64,000 bases of DNA from Oreohelix idahoensis (GCA_024509875.1 JAMPIV010008530.1:310001-374000), one strand, 5' to 3'; counted from the first letter of the stretch, positions 1 through 10,217 are shown. The notes: generated by a model from the letters alone, not told the origin. Translations and numbers: made by a program.

Positions 1-1036
1 TGATGGTGCAGTAGTTCTGCTCTTTGTCAGCATCAGAGACCACCGAGAACATCAGAGACCACCGAGAACATCAGAGACCACCGAGATCATCAGAGACCAC
101 CGAGGTCATCAGAGACCACCGAGATCATCAGAGACCACCGAGAACTACATGGGTCAGAACGTTAGATCATAAGGAATATTCTCTCTTGTTGTTATTTAAC
201 TAGGGCTGCTGAGCTTCTCGCCCTTTAGCAGCCAATAACAAGGTGAAGACTCCTTTGTATTATCTTCACTGTAGATCTAGGCTTTTCCTGTGGCTTTTCT
301 GACATTCCGAAACGTGTTGAGTTTTGAAGTTATGAGCTCCAGTTTCTCCACCTTGGCTTTCATTTAATGGATCGTCACATCTGGTCCCAATCTAAGCGTA
401 AGAATTGTATGGCACACTGTGCATTCCCCGCCATCCAAGGGGGTTTTCCGACTATGCAGAGCTAAAATACTAAACTCTGGTTCTGGGCTTTCCCGAGGAG
501 TTGTCACGTCCTGCACAGAGCCACTTCTCAGCTTCCCCTGCCCATCACTGGGTCCAAAGTGAGATCCTTCTGCATGCAGTCAACCAAGTCAAAGCCAAAG
601 AATTACACCTGGGCTCAAGTGATTTCTCCAAGCTTAGTGTGCAATGCTAGGTTCTCAACAAGTTTCACCATGTTGCATGTCTTTATATTATTATTTGAGT
701 AGTAGGAGTACACTTCTTGTTACTCTGGCCAAAGATCACATAGAGGTAGAACTAGTAGACCACGCACTCAGCAATTCAACTCAACATCTTAATGTCACCA
801 CAAAAGCAGAGGGGACAATTCACACAAGGTTTAATACGCTAAACGCTGCCCCACAAGTATAATCTGGAAAGCCATTATGTCTTCAAATGTTCTCGCCAGG
901 TCTCGAGTTAATCCAGTCCAAATACCGTTCGACGAAAAATCCTCAAATGCCGTCGCCCGGGTTTGATCCAGAATCACCCGGTCGCCAGAGCGGTGTTGTA
1001 ACCACTACGCTAGCGCGGCTCCCTGTCGAACCAGTT
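1..1036 (+). repeat. Left inverted arm of foldback element
   Basis: Begins inside the arm; mirrored by 2565-3656. It is about 56 bp shorter than the other arm, mostly because it has fewer copies of the 19-bp unit. Point differences between arms include a T/G-rich swap near 925 versus 2680 (TACCGTT against CGACCGG context). The arm encodes no recognisable protein. Confidence 0.8.
31..146 (+). repeat. 19-bp tandem array at arm tip
   Basis: About six head-to-tail copies of a 19-bp unit (CATCAGAGACCACCGAGAA, with A/T variants in the last bases). The reverse-complement array in the other arm has about ten copies, so copy number changed after the arms formed. Confidence 0.85.
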
Positions 1037-1734
1037 ACACTTGTAACGATGGAGCATGGAGCCAATACTGTAGTAGGTCTTAGATCGCCTCTGCTCTACA
1101 TTGGTGGTTTATATAGCAACTGTTTTATGTGGCTGGTTGCCAGCCCATCAAAACCTCTTACTGGCAATTTCTTGAGCATACTAAAGACAGGAGCCGCTCA
1201 TAAAAGCTTTATAAACGATATGTCCGAAAACCTCATGCAAAAAGATCACGCATTTAGCTCACAATAATTTCCTGTTAAAACGCCAAAGTACTGTTTCAAA
1301 CCTGGAGATCGGTGACAGAATAACGCAAGACGGGGACCACTACGAATGTGAATAATGCCAACAAGCACAAAGAAATGTCTAACCATCTTTTGAAGGCGCA
1401 CCTCGTTATAACGTCAGGAATGCCCGCACAGCTGCTACGCGACTCGTCAAGAATGGCCAACACCTCGGTATCGGAGGAAAAAGAAAAGTGTGAAAAATCA
1501 ACCGAACGCGTATTGAGCGCCGGCGGTAATCAAGCAGTAGTGGTAACCATTCGACATTGAACGCAATCTCACCCCTCCCCTACCCCAACTCGTCTCCACA
1601 ACCACTTAACGAGTAAGCAAGTTCGATCAAGACTTGTAAATATCATCTATGACTGCCTGGAAGGGGAGGTAATGGCCGAACCCCGACTCCGAATGTTATG
1701 CCATATGACTAGTAAGAAACTGTAGCTCGGAGCG
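1037..1734. other. Foldback element spacer, no gene
   Basis: Unique spacer between left arm and minisatellite. Short open frames exist, but none shows a domain or splice-like organisation. Around 1650-1735 it shares a flank (GCCATATGA-type sequence followed by a GTAG-CGGAG repeat) with the minisatellite at 25.9-26.4 kb. Confidence 0.5.
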
Positions 1735-2325
1735 GGAGTCAGACTTCTACAAGATCGGGAGTCAGACTTCTACAAGATCGGGAGTCGGACTTCTACAAGA
1801 TCGGGAGTCGGACTTATACAAAATCGGGAGTCAGACTTCTACAAGATCGGGAGTTAGACTTCTACAAGATCGGGAGTTAAACTTCTACAAGATCGGGAGT
1901 CGGACTTCTACAAGATCGGGAGTCAGACTTCTACAAGATCGGGAGTCAGACTTCTACAAGATCGGGAGTCGGACTTCTACAAGATCGGGAGTCGGACTTC
2001 TACAAGATCGGGAGTCAGACTTCTACAAGATCGGGAGTCAGACTTCTACAAGATCGGGAGTCGGACTTCATCAAGATCGGAAGTCAGACTTCTACAAGAT
2101 CGGGAGTCGGACTTCTACAAGATCGGGAGTCAGACTTCTACAAGATCGGGAGTTAGACTTCTACAAGATCGGGAGTTAAACTTCTACAAGATCGGGAGTC
2201 GGACTTCTACAAAATCGGAAGTCGGACTTCTACAAGATCGGGAGTCAGACTTCTACAAGATCGGGAGTCGGACTTCTACAAGATCGGGAGTCGGACTTCT
2301 ACAAGATCATGAGTCGGAAAAACTT
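1735..2325. repeat. 23-bp minisatellite, ~25 copies
   Basis: Head-to-tail 23-bp unit GATCGGGAGTCGGACTTCTA plus CAA, with mainly A/G and T/C variants. It lies inside the spacer of the foldback element. The last copies lead into GAGTCGGAAAAACTTTCGG and then CAACCCTG, a boundary also seen at the end of the related array near 26390. Confidence 0.9.
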
Positions 2326-2564
2326 TCGGCCAACTCCACAACCCTGAAATCTGGACAGAGAATACTATGCATGGAGGCATATCTGGAGTCATCTGTATAT
2401 GACCACCAACTATGATCAATGCTACAATATATGTACCTGGAAGTGAGCCTATGTCTGTGAGGGTAATTACACCCTCATTGACTGTTGAAATCATCCACAC
2501 ACTAGCAGGTATTCCCCCTGTGGTGTGTTATGATTAAAATTCATAACATGTCTGTCGATGTTAT
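2326..2564. other. Foldback element spacer, right part
   Basis: Non-repeated spacer. Its reverse complement (about 2360-2420) is found again at 32005-32065 next to arm-derived sequence, which shows that this spacer belongs to the mobile unit. Confidence 0.6.
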
Positions 2565-2572
2565 TAACTGGT

Positions 2573-2720
2573 TCGACAGGGAGCCGCGCTAGCGTAGTGG
2601 TTACAACACCGCTCTGGCGACCGGGTGATTCTGGATCAAACCCGGGCGACGGCATTTGAGGATTTTTCGTCGACCGGGATTTGGACTGGATTAACTCGAG
2701 ACCTGGCGAGAACATTTGAA
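2573..2720 (+). mobile_element. tRNA-derived SINE module built into the arm
   Basis: Starts GGGAGCCGCGCTAGCGTAGT with a pol III A-box-like TAGCGTAGTGGTTA and, about 35 bp later, a degenerate B box (GGATCAAACCC). The same head occurs at 40312 and 63937. A mirror copy sits at 888-1033 on the minus strand because it is part of the inverted arm. Too diverged to be a functional tRNA. Confidence 0.6.
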
Positions 2721-3444
2721 GACATAATGGCTTTCCAGATTATACTTGTGGGGCAGCGTTTAGCGTATTAAACCTTGTGTGAATTGTCCCCTCTGCTTTT
2801 TTGGTGACATTAAGATGTTGAGTTGAATTGCTGAGTGCGTGGTCTACTAGTTCTACCTCTATGTGATCTTTGGCCAGAGTAACAAGAAGTGTACTCCTAC
2901 TACTCAAATAATAATATAAAGACATGCAACATGGTGAAACTTGTTGAGAACCTAGCATTGCACACTAAGCTTGGAGAAATCACTTGAGCCCAGGTGTAAT
3001 TCTTTGGCTTTGACTTGGTTGACTGCATGCAGAAGGATCTCACTTTGGACCCAGTGATGGGCAGGGGAAGCTGAGAAGTGGCTCTAAGCAGGACGTGACA
3101 ACTCCTCGGGAAAGCCCAGAACCAGAGTTTAGTATTTTAGCTCTGCATAGTCGGAAAACCCCCTTGGATGGCGGGGAATGCACAGTGTGCCATACAATTC
3201 TTACTCTTAGATTGGGACCAGATGTGACGATCCATTAAATGAAAGCCAAGCTGGAGAAACTGGAGCTCATAACTTCAACTCAACACGTTTCGGAATGTCA
3301 GAAAAGCCACAGGAAAAGCCTAGATCTACAGTGAAGATAATACAAAGGAGTCTTCACCTTGTTATTGGCTGCTAAAGGGCGAGAAGCTCAGCAGCCCTAG
3401 TTAAATAACAAAAAGAGAGAATATTCCTTATGATCTAACGTTCT

Positions 3445-3627
3445 GGTCTCTGATGATCTCGGTGGTCTCTGATGATCTCGGTGGTCTCTGATGATCTCGG
3501 TGGTCTCTGATGTTCTCGGTGGTCTCTGATGTTCTCGGTGGTCTCTGATGTTCTCGGTGGTCTCTGATGTTCTCGGTGGTCTCTGATGTTCTCGGTGGTC
3601 TCTGATGTTCTCGGTGGTCTCTGATGC
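3445..3627 (-). repeat. 19-bp tandem array in right arm
   Basis: About ten copies of the reverse complement of the unit at 31-146 (GGTGGTCTCTGATGTTCTC). The open frames across it are repeat artefacts. Confidence 0.85.
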
Positions 3628-3684
3628 TGACAAAGAGCAGAACTACTGCACCATCAGGCATGTCGTATAAGTCGATTAATATGA

Positions 3685-3800
3685 GGTTGTGCTTAAGGCT
3701 GACAACCTCATCATGTAAAATAAACTGCTACATAAACTACTGCTGCAAAAGAGGACCAGTTGCAGTGGTGGCTCTGTGCTCCATAGGGGGTGAAAAGGAA
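3685..3800 (+). repeat. Dispersed CAACCTCATCATGTAA repeat, copy 1
   Basis: Short dispersed repeat recognised by the block GGCTGACAACCTCATCATGT, followed by AACTGCTAC and, about 80 bp later, GCTCTGTGCTCCATA. Similar blocks occur near 4960-5100, 10870-10915, 42718-42843, 43952-44105 and 46130-46200. Class unknown; it could be the body of a SINE or a LINE end. Confidence 0.5.
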
Positions 3801-4525
3801 AGTGAATGAATCTAGCGTTCTGAACTAAAGATAATGTCCGCCCACTGAAGACACATCACTAGCTGTGTGATAATTTGTGTCTTATTTTGTTAACTAGTGT
3901 AAAAGCCCGTCATAAGAGAAGAATTAAATTCAAAAGCACCAATACCTAACGGCAATTTTACTTATTCAAAAGTATTTTTTTTAAACCATTGTGCATTACC
4001 ACAGTACACGAACTACGTAGCAGCAGCGAGGATCTCAATGTGTGTATACGGGATCACATATTCTATAAATATATTTTTGTGCACACCGTCATTTGCGTAT
4101 TCTTCTTTGGTAAGGGTTACTATTTTCGGGAGAGTACGTATAAGGGAAACAATACAATTAATGTCTAACTTTTAACCAAAGTTGCACCCCTTTGTGGTAC
4201 GCACTGACAGAAAAAGCTGGGATTATATATATAGAATTGTCTTTTTTTTGTGTATGACAACGGAGTTGAGAAACTAGATGATGAGGGAGTCAATGTAGGT
4301 TTATAAGTTAAAAACAGCGCTGGGGAATTTTTTCTTCAATCCACAATTTTATAAATTCACAAGGAAAGATGTGCACACAAAGTTGCTCACGCAGGAGAAG
4401 AGGAGGTTATAGAGGAAGAAGACCAATGAAGAATTATACAAAGAAGAAAACAAAAGTAGAAGTAGTTGTGGTAGTACTAGTTGTTGTTATTGTCCAGCAT
4501 CAACAATCTCGGACGGAATTATAGC
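3801..4525. other. AT-rich intergenic sequence
   Basis: No coding, RNA or terminal-repeat signature seen. It contains a purine-rich patch at 4380-4450. Confidence 0.5.
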
Positions 4526-4752
4526 AGACACTCCCGTAGAGCAGTGAAGTGTTAGAGACTTTACGAGGTCCAGCTTCTAGAGGTGGGGATACCAGTTCCC
4601 TTCCTCTCTGCCTTCCCCTTCCTTAATTCAAGAGCAGAGTCAGGTACCCATTCACACCTGGGTAGACTGGGTCGTGGTGTCACCGTGTTTCGAGTCCAGT
4701 ACTTTTGCCTCGAGAGGTCAGCGCGTTAACCACTCTGCCAATCGAACGCTCA
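4526..4752 (-). mobile_element. tRNA-derived SINE (family S1)
   Basis: On the minus strand the head reads GCGTTCGATTGGCAGAGTGG, then TTAACGCGCTGACC (A box) and a B-box-like GGACTCGAAAC about 45 bp on. The tail side (CGTAGAGCAGTGAAGTGTTA) is the block shared by the other S1 copies at 9268, 10575, 15345, 15805, 40966 and 43630. Confidence 0.65.
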
Positions 4753-4954
4753 CAGCAATGACCTTGGATGAACTCCACAAACAACTATTCAACGCCCCAC
4801 TTATCTCACATCGGCCAGTTACAAACCATTCCCGTTATGCATATATATATATATATTAGTGCCCGGATGCAGTTCCCGGGGCTCTCTGGGAAGATAAAGA
4901 AAGAATATGTCGGCTGCTCGTTCTGGCATGTTGTAAGCGGCCACTAATACTCGT

Positions 4955-5110
4955 TTTTTTTTAAAGGCACTGGCAACATCATCATGTGAAACAAATTGCT
5001 ATAGAAACCATCCCTGCAAGGGCCCACTAACGCTTTGGTGCAGACTTCTTGTAAGGGAACTAGGTGCCGCACTAGTGGTGCCGCCGTGCTCCATATGAAG
5101 CAAACGGAAA
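4955..5110 (+). repeat. Dispersed CATCATCATGT repeat, copy 2
   Basis: AAAGGCACTGGCAACATCAT followed by CATGTGAAACAAATTGCTA and, 100 bp later, GCCGTGCTCCATATGAAGC. It is a diverged relative of the copy at 3685. Confidence 0.45.
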
Positions 5111-5203
5111 TTTTATAAACATCTCAGTATAACCCGTGTTATTTCCATTTCCTCTTTTGTATTAGTAAATATGAGTTCATTGGTTTGTATTAAAGGAGTT
5201 AAA

Positions 5204-5314
5204 ACGGCACAACAGGTCAAGTAACTGTTTGTCTTAAAATCTGATTACATGAAGAGAGATACATGGCGCTGTCTGCCAAACTTCTACACTCCAAGGTAGA
5301 AGAGGGCTGATTAC
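5204..5314 (+). mobile_element. Internally deleted RTE LINE derivative
   Basis: The first part (CGGCACAACAGGTCAAGTAA, CTGTTTGTCTTAAAATCTGA) matches the 5' leader of the full-length RTE at about 27768-27835. It then jumps directly to that element's 3' tail (GGCGCTGTCTGCCAAACTTC, then CCAAGGTAGAAGAGG). All of the coding part is missing. Either one deleted copy or a member of a short non-autonomous family with LINE head and tail. Confidence 0.6.
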
Positions 5315-5476
5315 TAAACGAAACGTTAGTTTGGCCTCGTTATTTTAAATTAATTTGTAAAATGAATGAGAAAATAAATTAATTCAGTATAAAAGATGAG
5401 AGAATGAAAGGGCAGAATGTTAGACGGACCTGCGTGTCCAATTCACAAACCTGTGAAAATAAAATTCGATATATCG

Positions 5477-5479
<3 letters not shown>

Positions 5480-5554
<75 letters not shown>
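5480..5554. repeat. (CT)n microsatellite
   Basis: About 37 uninterrupted CT dinucleotides. Open frames across it (all Ser-Leu, or Glu-Arg on the other strand) are artefacts. Confidence 0.97.
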
Positions 5555-5558
<4 letters not shown>

Positions 5559-6078
5559 TATACACACTGCCTTTTTCTCCATAACCTCATCTTTTTTCCT
5601 ACTTATTTTTAGTCTCTTCCATTCCGAGTTTTAAAATAAATATTTCCATTCGTTCATTCAAGTTTTTAAATGTTCTCCATTTAAGTCAATAACAGTTCGC
5701 TACCTACAGACCCCTCCACGCTACCCAACCTTCACGAACCAGACCGCCCGTAATCATTTCCCTCAGAAAGAAAATCCCACAACCAGGCTACGGGGTATGG
5801 GCGAAGCCACTCGTGTTAACAAAACGCAATAACTGGGCGGCCACAGCGGTTGCCGCACGTCTTTGAGAGATTTATCCATCGCCAGCGGAAGCCGAGGGAT
5901 GAGAACACGTTTCCTCGAGGATACGAATATTGCCGCGGGCCAATTAGCACAATTAAGAGGATGACGTCATCAAATTTGTCGTTAGCCATGAAAGTGAGTT
6001 GAGAAGCTTTGGAGAGGGGTGGTCGCCTTTCATCAAGTCCTCGAAACGAATCCCTGTAAGTGACAATTTGGGATGTGG
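5555..6078. other. Intergenic, no feature recognised
   Basis: No terminal repeats, tRNA-like boxes or protein domain seen. A 103-codon minus-strand frame (5816-6127) has no recognisable domain. Confidence 0.4.
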
Positions 6079-6304
6079 GCAGTGGCGTAACTACAGTCCG
6101 GGCACGTCCTGGGGGCCCCATCACCAAGTGGGTCCCGGAGAGTAGTGGTTGGCATCCATTGCCGGTATATTTTTATCTTTTAAATTTTCTTTGTGTATAT
6201 GTTAACCACAGTAGCAGCATGTCACAGTGTCTCATACCCCCTATAGCTGAGGTTCGCAAACTTTTTTTTGCTGACATCCCTAGGTTTTTATTTTTTTAGT
6301 CCTT

Positions 6305-6500
6305 GTGACAAGAAGACCGGTTTCCATGCCAATCCAAGATCCAGACCTTCAGAACGACCCAAGGTTCTCTGAGAGGTCATTAGACAATCTCTTAGGGACC
6401 GTGGGCTGGACTATATATAACCAGTCAATGTGACAGTACGACACTCTCTCTGGCTACCCTCCACACTTCAAGGCAGAAGAGGAACAACTAAGTAAGTTCA
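6305..6500 (+). mobile_element. RTE LINE 3'-end fragment
   Basis: Matches the last ~195 bp of the full-length RTE (30650-30838): GATCCAGACCTTCAGAACGA, TTAGACAATCTC, AGAAGAGGAACAACTAAGTA. 5'-truncated and diverged, and it ends with the same TAAGTAAGT-type tail. Confidence 0.75.
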
Positions 6501-7084
6501 CTCCTCGGAATCATTATAATTTCTGATCTTTCTCAAACTTGTCCAAGATTTTCCCCGAGACCCAACTGAAGATCTTCACTGCCATAATGGTCATGACCCT
6601 GGATCTGTGAACCATTGCCCATTATGTAGATTTCCCTAGCGCGTTCGAAGGTCAAGTTCTAACCTGTACCTGTCCAATATTCTTGTTTAAACTGTCATGC
6701 CACCATGTCCCGCATTAAATATTCTCTTAATTACTGCTTCTTTAACTTATTTATTTACCCTACATCTTCTCTTTGACAGAAAATATCCTAATGTATCTGT
6801 TACTGTTGTTTTGAGTCATCCCTTCTATTACAGGCCACACAGGCCATCACTTCTGTTGCATGACTCTTTTGGCTGCCACTTCTGTTGGTGTATGTGTGGG
6901 GGTTGTATGACAGAGATAGTGCTACTGTCTCTCACAGCTGACAATGTTGACGTCAGCAATGCCGGGCTTACTAGCAGTGGCCGACAGTGTTTAATATGTG
7001 AGCGAATGTCATGAGTTCTTTAGGTTTGTAAACGTCTGATGTAAACCCACACAACAGTAACGTTAGGTCAGGAAACAGACCAAC
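6501..7084. other. Intergenic, no feature recognised
   Basis: No domain or repeat signature. A 105-codon plus-strand frame (6697-7014) is hydrophobic at its start but resembles no family known to me. Confidence 0.4.
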
Positions 7085-7169
7085 GGGTAAGACGAATTAG
7101 TTTTCAACTTATACACAGTTTATTTACGACAGTAACGTTGACATCATGGACAACAGATCACATCAAATC

Positions 7170-7435
7170 ACAAGGTATGATAATAGGTATAATCCATAGA
7201 TAAACTGAGTGCAACATCAGCAACTCATCATAAATCGACATAGCATACAATCCGTCAGAAAGTTGAGTGCATCACCAGCAACTCATCATAAATGGTAATA
7301 ATATATAATCCGTCAGAAAGTTGAGTGCATCACCAGCAACTCATCATACATGGTGAGAGTAAATATAATCCATCAGAAATTGGTTGCATTAACAGCAATT
7401 CATTATAAATGGTAATAGCCGGTATAATCCATGGC
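7170..7435. repeat. ~64-bp imperfect tandem array, 4 copies
   Basis: Four diverged copies of a unit containing ATAATCCGTCAGAAAGTTGA then GTGCATCACCAGCAACTCAT. The outer copies are the most diverged, the usual picture for an ageing tandem array. Confidence 0.75.
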
Positions 7436-7914
7436 ATTAATAATATATTGAATCTCTTCCCTTCAACAACAACAACAACAACAACAACAAAAATCTCTGG
7501 ACACACTAGCGAGACTATAAAAACCGTCTCGAAGCTCTGCCAGATACCTAATGACCGAGATTATTGTTTCTCAATACAACTCAGTACATCTTCACTCAAG
7601 CGCGAACTAACAGCTTGAGATGTGAGCTCAGCTCACCCGTATCTCTCCCCCAACTACTCAGAATATTTGAACACTTTCTTTATGTTTAAAAAAACTAACA
7701 GTTGAGCTATGTTCAAGCACCCAAATAAAAAATCATCTCATAACTTTAAACGTGCCTACTAGCGTGTCTATAAAAAATCAGACCCGTACATAAAAATCCC
7801 AAACACAAACCTCCACTAAAGAAACATGACTTAACAGTATCATAGTTGACAAAGTAGTATACATTTCTGATATGAGTATATGAGGAGAACTGCCGTAAGA
7901 TGGGGGTAAAACGG
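7436..7914. other. Intergenic with a short (CAA)n tract
   Basis: Contains a short CAA/ACA run at 7465-7490; otherwise no feature recognised. Confidence 0.4.
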
Positions 7915-8125
7915 TAGAATAACAAAAAATAAAAAACACACAAATAGTAATAAGTCTTACAAAGAGAAAGGACAAGAAAAAACATACGTTGCGGTCACAA
8001 GGCCTTCGTCGGGGACAGACAAACAAGAGACTGGATGGAAAGAAAGTGAGAATTAGGAGAACATGAAACTTTAGAAATAAGAGAAAAATACTACTTGATG
8101 TCTGTCACATGTTGGAGCAAGGGAA
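7915..8125 (-). repeat. Dispersed GACGAAGGCCTTGTG repeat, copy 1
   Basis: Shares long blocks with 35945-36180: ACACAAATAGTAATAAGTCT, TACGTTGCGGTCACAAGGCC, TTCGTCGGGGACAGACAAAC. An opposite-strand copy lies at 35630-35760. Class unknown; possibly the 3' region of a retroelement. Confidence 0.65.
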
Positions 8126-8232
8126 AAAAAAATGTTTTCTGATACAATTTCGCCGTATATAAGCCCAATATTTAACGAGGGCCACACTTAATTCGTACCC
8201 AGGAGCCCTTACACTGTAATTACGCCACTGGA

Positions 8233-9267
8233 TATGAATGAGTCCGTGAGTCTGTCCTTCGATGTGTTAAATCCATGATCTCATGGTCGGAGGTCAACAC
8301 GTTCTGAGCCCAGATTGTTGGGGATACACACGAGGTAGTGAGTGAGTGATAAGGACGTCAGGTGTGGCTTCCCGTGGGTCCGTAAAAATCTCTTTGGACA
8401 CGTTTCTAATCTTCACACATTGATCATTTCTTTATCTCCGCTGGAAGGTCCCTCGTCCTCCCTGGGTTGTCGACGTGTCTCGATCTTCTTATCCCTTCAT
8501 TCCCCAGCCCATCAAACTTTTAAGTCCCTCGTGTGTTCAACTGAAACACTCCTTCGGCTTCCCGTCGATACAGCAGTTATTTTTTTCTTTGGTCGTGACA
8601 AGGGGCAAGATAGAGTGAAGCCCCTGCGCACACGTGTGCCATCTTCCAATCCAGTTATCGAGCGGGCCTCGGTCGATAGACACAAGCCGTTTCAGAGAAG
8701 AGAAAATGAAGCCGTCGGCGAGATAACAGCCTTCCCTGGCATCTAGTCACGCCAGCATTAAAGTTTTAAAGCCCAAGAAATGTGTTCGAAAGCGACCACC
8801 CGGACCGATAGACGTAACGGCAGTCGACAGAGTGCGTGACTTGGCATCCAAGCCACGGCTCTACGGCTCTCGGATCGTCAGCGACGCATACTATCCGTCT
8901 TTATCACGCCATTGTCCTTTAGACTTTTCCACTCCACTTTCAATCCAGTCACTAGTGATTTTCTTTGCAATGCGTCCGTTCTTTCTTCCCGGGGCTGCAA
9001 TGGCTGCCTTATTATTAAAGATATATAAATCTGACACTGGGGTAAAAATAACAATCCGCTGTCATACAGACAAGCACCAGTCCTTAAGTTCGGCTGTGCT
9101 GAATATGTGATAGGTGACCTGCATGAGGTTAAATAAAATAGGTACGGGGAACAGCCTTACAAAGATTAAGGATGGCCGGGGGGTGGGAGGCATGTTACAA
9201 CCAGGAAAGTCGTAGTCGGGACAAAGTGTACGAAAACCGTTCAGATTAAAGAAAGCAAAAGGAAAAA
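8233..9267. other. Intergenic, no feature recognised
   Basis: Two open frames of 134 and 92 codons (8342-8746 and 8832-9110, plus strand) have no recognisable domain and no convincing splice context. I see no repeat signature here. Confidence 0.4.
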
Positions 9268-9500
9268 GTGCCGTAGGGGGAGTGAAATGTTGGAGACTTC
9301 AATATTCTACGTCTCAGTTTTACGAGGTGGGTTGGACAGTTCACTTCTCCGATGCGTGTGTCTTCCTTAAGCGACCAACAGTCATGTTCCCATTTACAGC
9401 TGGGTTGAGAGGAACGTGACGCTACCAGATTTCGAACCTGAAACCCTGTAACTTTGCACCTCGAGGCAGGCGCCCTAACCACTCTGCCAGTTGAACTCTC
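9268..9500 (-). mobile_element. tRNA-derived SINE (family S1)
   Basis: Minus strand: head AGTTCAACTGGCAGAGTGGT and TAGGGCGCC (A box), B box GGTTCGAAATC around 9430-9440, tail block TTGAAGTCTCCAACATTTCA then CTCCCCCTACGGC. The best-preserved S1 copy for reading the A and B boxes. Confidence 0.75.
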
Positions 9501-9935
9501 AATATTCCGATTTAATAGTGGTAGACCCTTCAGTCATAACTGAGTACAGGAATGCGCCCCTGAGGTGATAGCCCTCAACTGTTTTTTTTTTTTCGAGTGT
9601 TACTTTCGGGGTGTTTTTTTCTCTTCTGCTTGTCGTGAGAGCATTTTTTCTCTTCTGCTTGTTGTGAGAGCCTTTTTTCTCTTCTGCTTGTTGTGAGAGC
9701 CTTTTTTCTCTTCTGCTTGTCGTGAGAGCCTTTTTTCGTCCAATGTGAAGTGGCGCCGTATGGAGCATCGCAACTTGTGCAATCCGCAGCGACATCCTCC
9801 CAGGCTGCTGGATTTGTGTCCAATGTCTTCATGTCTCTCTTGTATACATGTTTGAACCTCGCCAGGCTTTTTCTTTGCCATCTGTCAGTTGTCCGTAGAA
9901 AATTTAATATAGTTTCATCTAAATGCATGACATAA
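9501..9935 (-). pseudogene. LINE ORF2 C-terminal fragment with internal 30-bp repeats
   Basis: On the minus strand the reading frame contains KHVYKRDMKTLDTNPAAWED followed by VAADCT. This matches the C-terminal region also seen at 42480-42720 and 48060-48213 (consensus KDVCKRD..ALDINPATWED). Downstream, four to five in-frame copies of a 10-residue Lys/Arg-rich unit (KKALTTSRRE) come from a 30-bp tandem repeat at 9610-9740. The 3' end carries the family tail CAGGGGCGCATTCCTGT on the minus strand. It is a 5'-truncated retrotransposon remnant with no reverse transcriptase domain left. The 10-residue repeat is absent from the other copies and arose here. Confidence 0.7.
9610..9740. repeat. 30-bp tandem repeat, 4-5 copies
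   Basis: Unit CTTTTTTCTCTTCTGCTTGT plus CGTGAGAGC with T/C variation; lies inside the LINE remnant. Confidence 0.85.
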
Positions 9936-9995
9936 AAAAATAAAAATAAAAAGATAGAAGCCGATCGCAGAAGTAAACATCAAGATATACATCTA

Positions 9996-10217
9996 CAGGG
10001 TGTTTATAAAGTTGCTGTGCAGTGAATTTGAAAAATATTTTAGAAATTACGTCACAAATGATTCAAATTTACGTCATGATATTCTGTGTTCCAATGCTGT
10101 GTTCCACAATCCCGTGTGCAGCATTACACAACAAGCCCCAATTGAAAACCACATTTCTGGTGACGTAGTCTCGCCCGGGCGTAAATTTCACTGTACAGCG
10201 ACTTTATAAACACCCTG
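9996..10217. mobile_element. Mariner/Tc1-type MITE, 222 bp
   Basis: Perfect inverted ends CAGGGTGTTTATAAAGT and ACTTTATAAACACCCTG, with imperfect pairing to ~33 bp, flanked on both sides by TA (9994-9995 and 10218-10219). A TA duplication and CAGGGTGT ends are typical of mariner-like miniature elements. No transposase. Confidence 0.85.

Larger units (their letters stand above)
1..3656. mobile_element. Foldback-type element with ~1.05-kb inverted arms
   Basis: The sequence from base 1 to about 1036 is the near-exact reverse complement of about 2565-3656, leaving a 1.5-kb non-repeated spacer. Base 1 pairs with 3656, so the outer left end, and perhaps more arm, lies before the window. There is no transposase frame: the small frames found at mirror positions in both arms are only a consequence of the inversion. 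Arms carry a 19-bp tandem array near the tips and a tRNA-like SINE module at the inner ends; the spacer holds a 23-bp minisatellite. Related fragments occur near 31645-32065 and 43460-43560, so this is a dispersed family rather than a one-off inversion. Class is unknown; a non-autonomous foldback DNA transposon fits best. An assembly-made palindrome is the main alternative, although small differences between arms argue against it. Confidence 0.7.
2565..3656 (-). repeat. Right inverted arm of foldback element
   Basis: Reverse complement of 1-1036. The inner end starts at AACTGGTTCGACAGGGAGCC; the outer end is CTACTGCACCATCA. Outside this point the sequence (GGCATGTCGTATAAG) has no counterpart inside the window. 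Confidence 0.8.
6079..8232. mobile_element. hAT-like non-autonomous DNA element
   Basis: The left end CAGTGGCGTAACTACAG and the right end CTGTAATTACGCCACTG are inverted repeats matching at 16 of 17 positions, with weaker matching further in. The outside octamers (GATGTGGG and GATATGAA) agree at 5 of 8 positions, compatible with a worn 8-bp duplication. No transposase was seen. Inside lie an RTE tail, a 64-bp tandem array and a dispersed repeat. The pairing of these two ends is an inference: they could belong to two separate one-ended fragments. Confidence 0.4.

Noticed and set aside
31..2325. Regular short repeats that might suggest a CRISPR array
   Set aside because: They are contiguous tandem units without unique spacers, in a eukaryotic context.
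5379..5634. Open frames across the CT tract on both strands
   Set aside because: Pure dinucleotide repeat translation (Ser-Leu or Glu-Arg); no coding evidence.
8342..9110. Two plus-strand frames of 134 and 92 codons
   Set aside because: No domain, no splice context and atypical composition; left as unrecognised intergenic.
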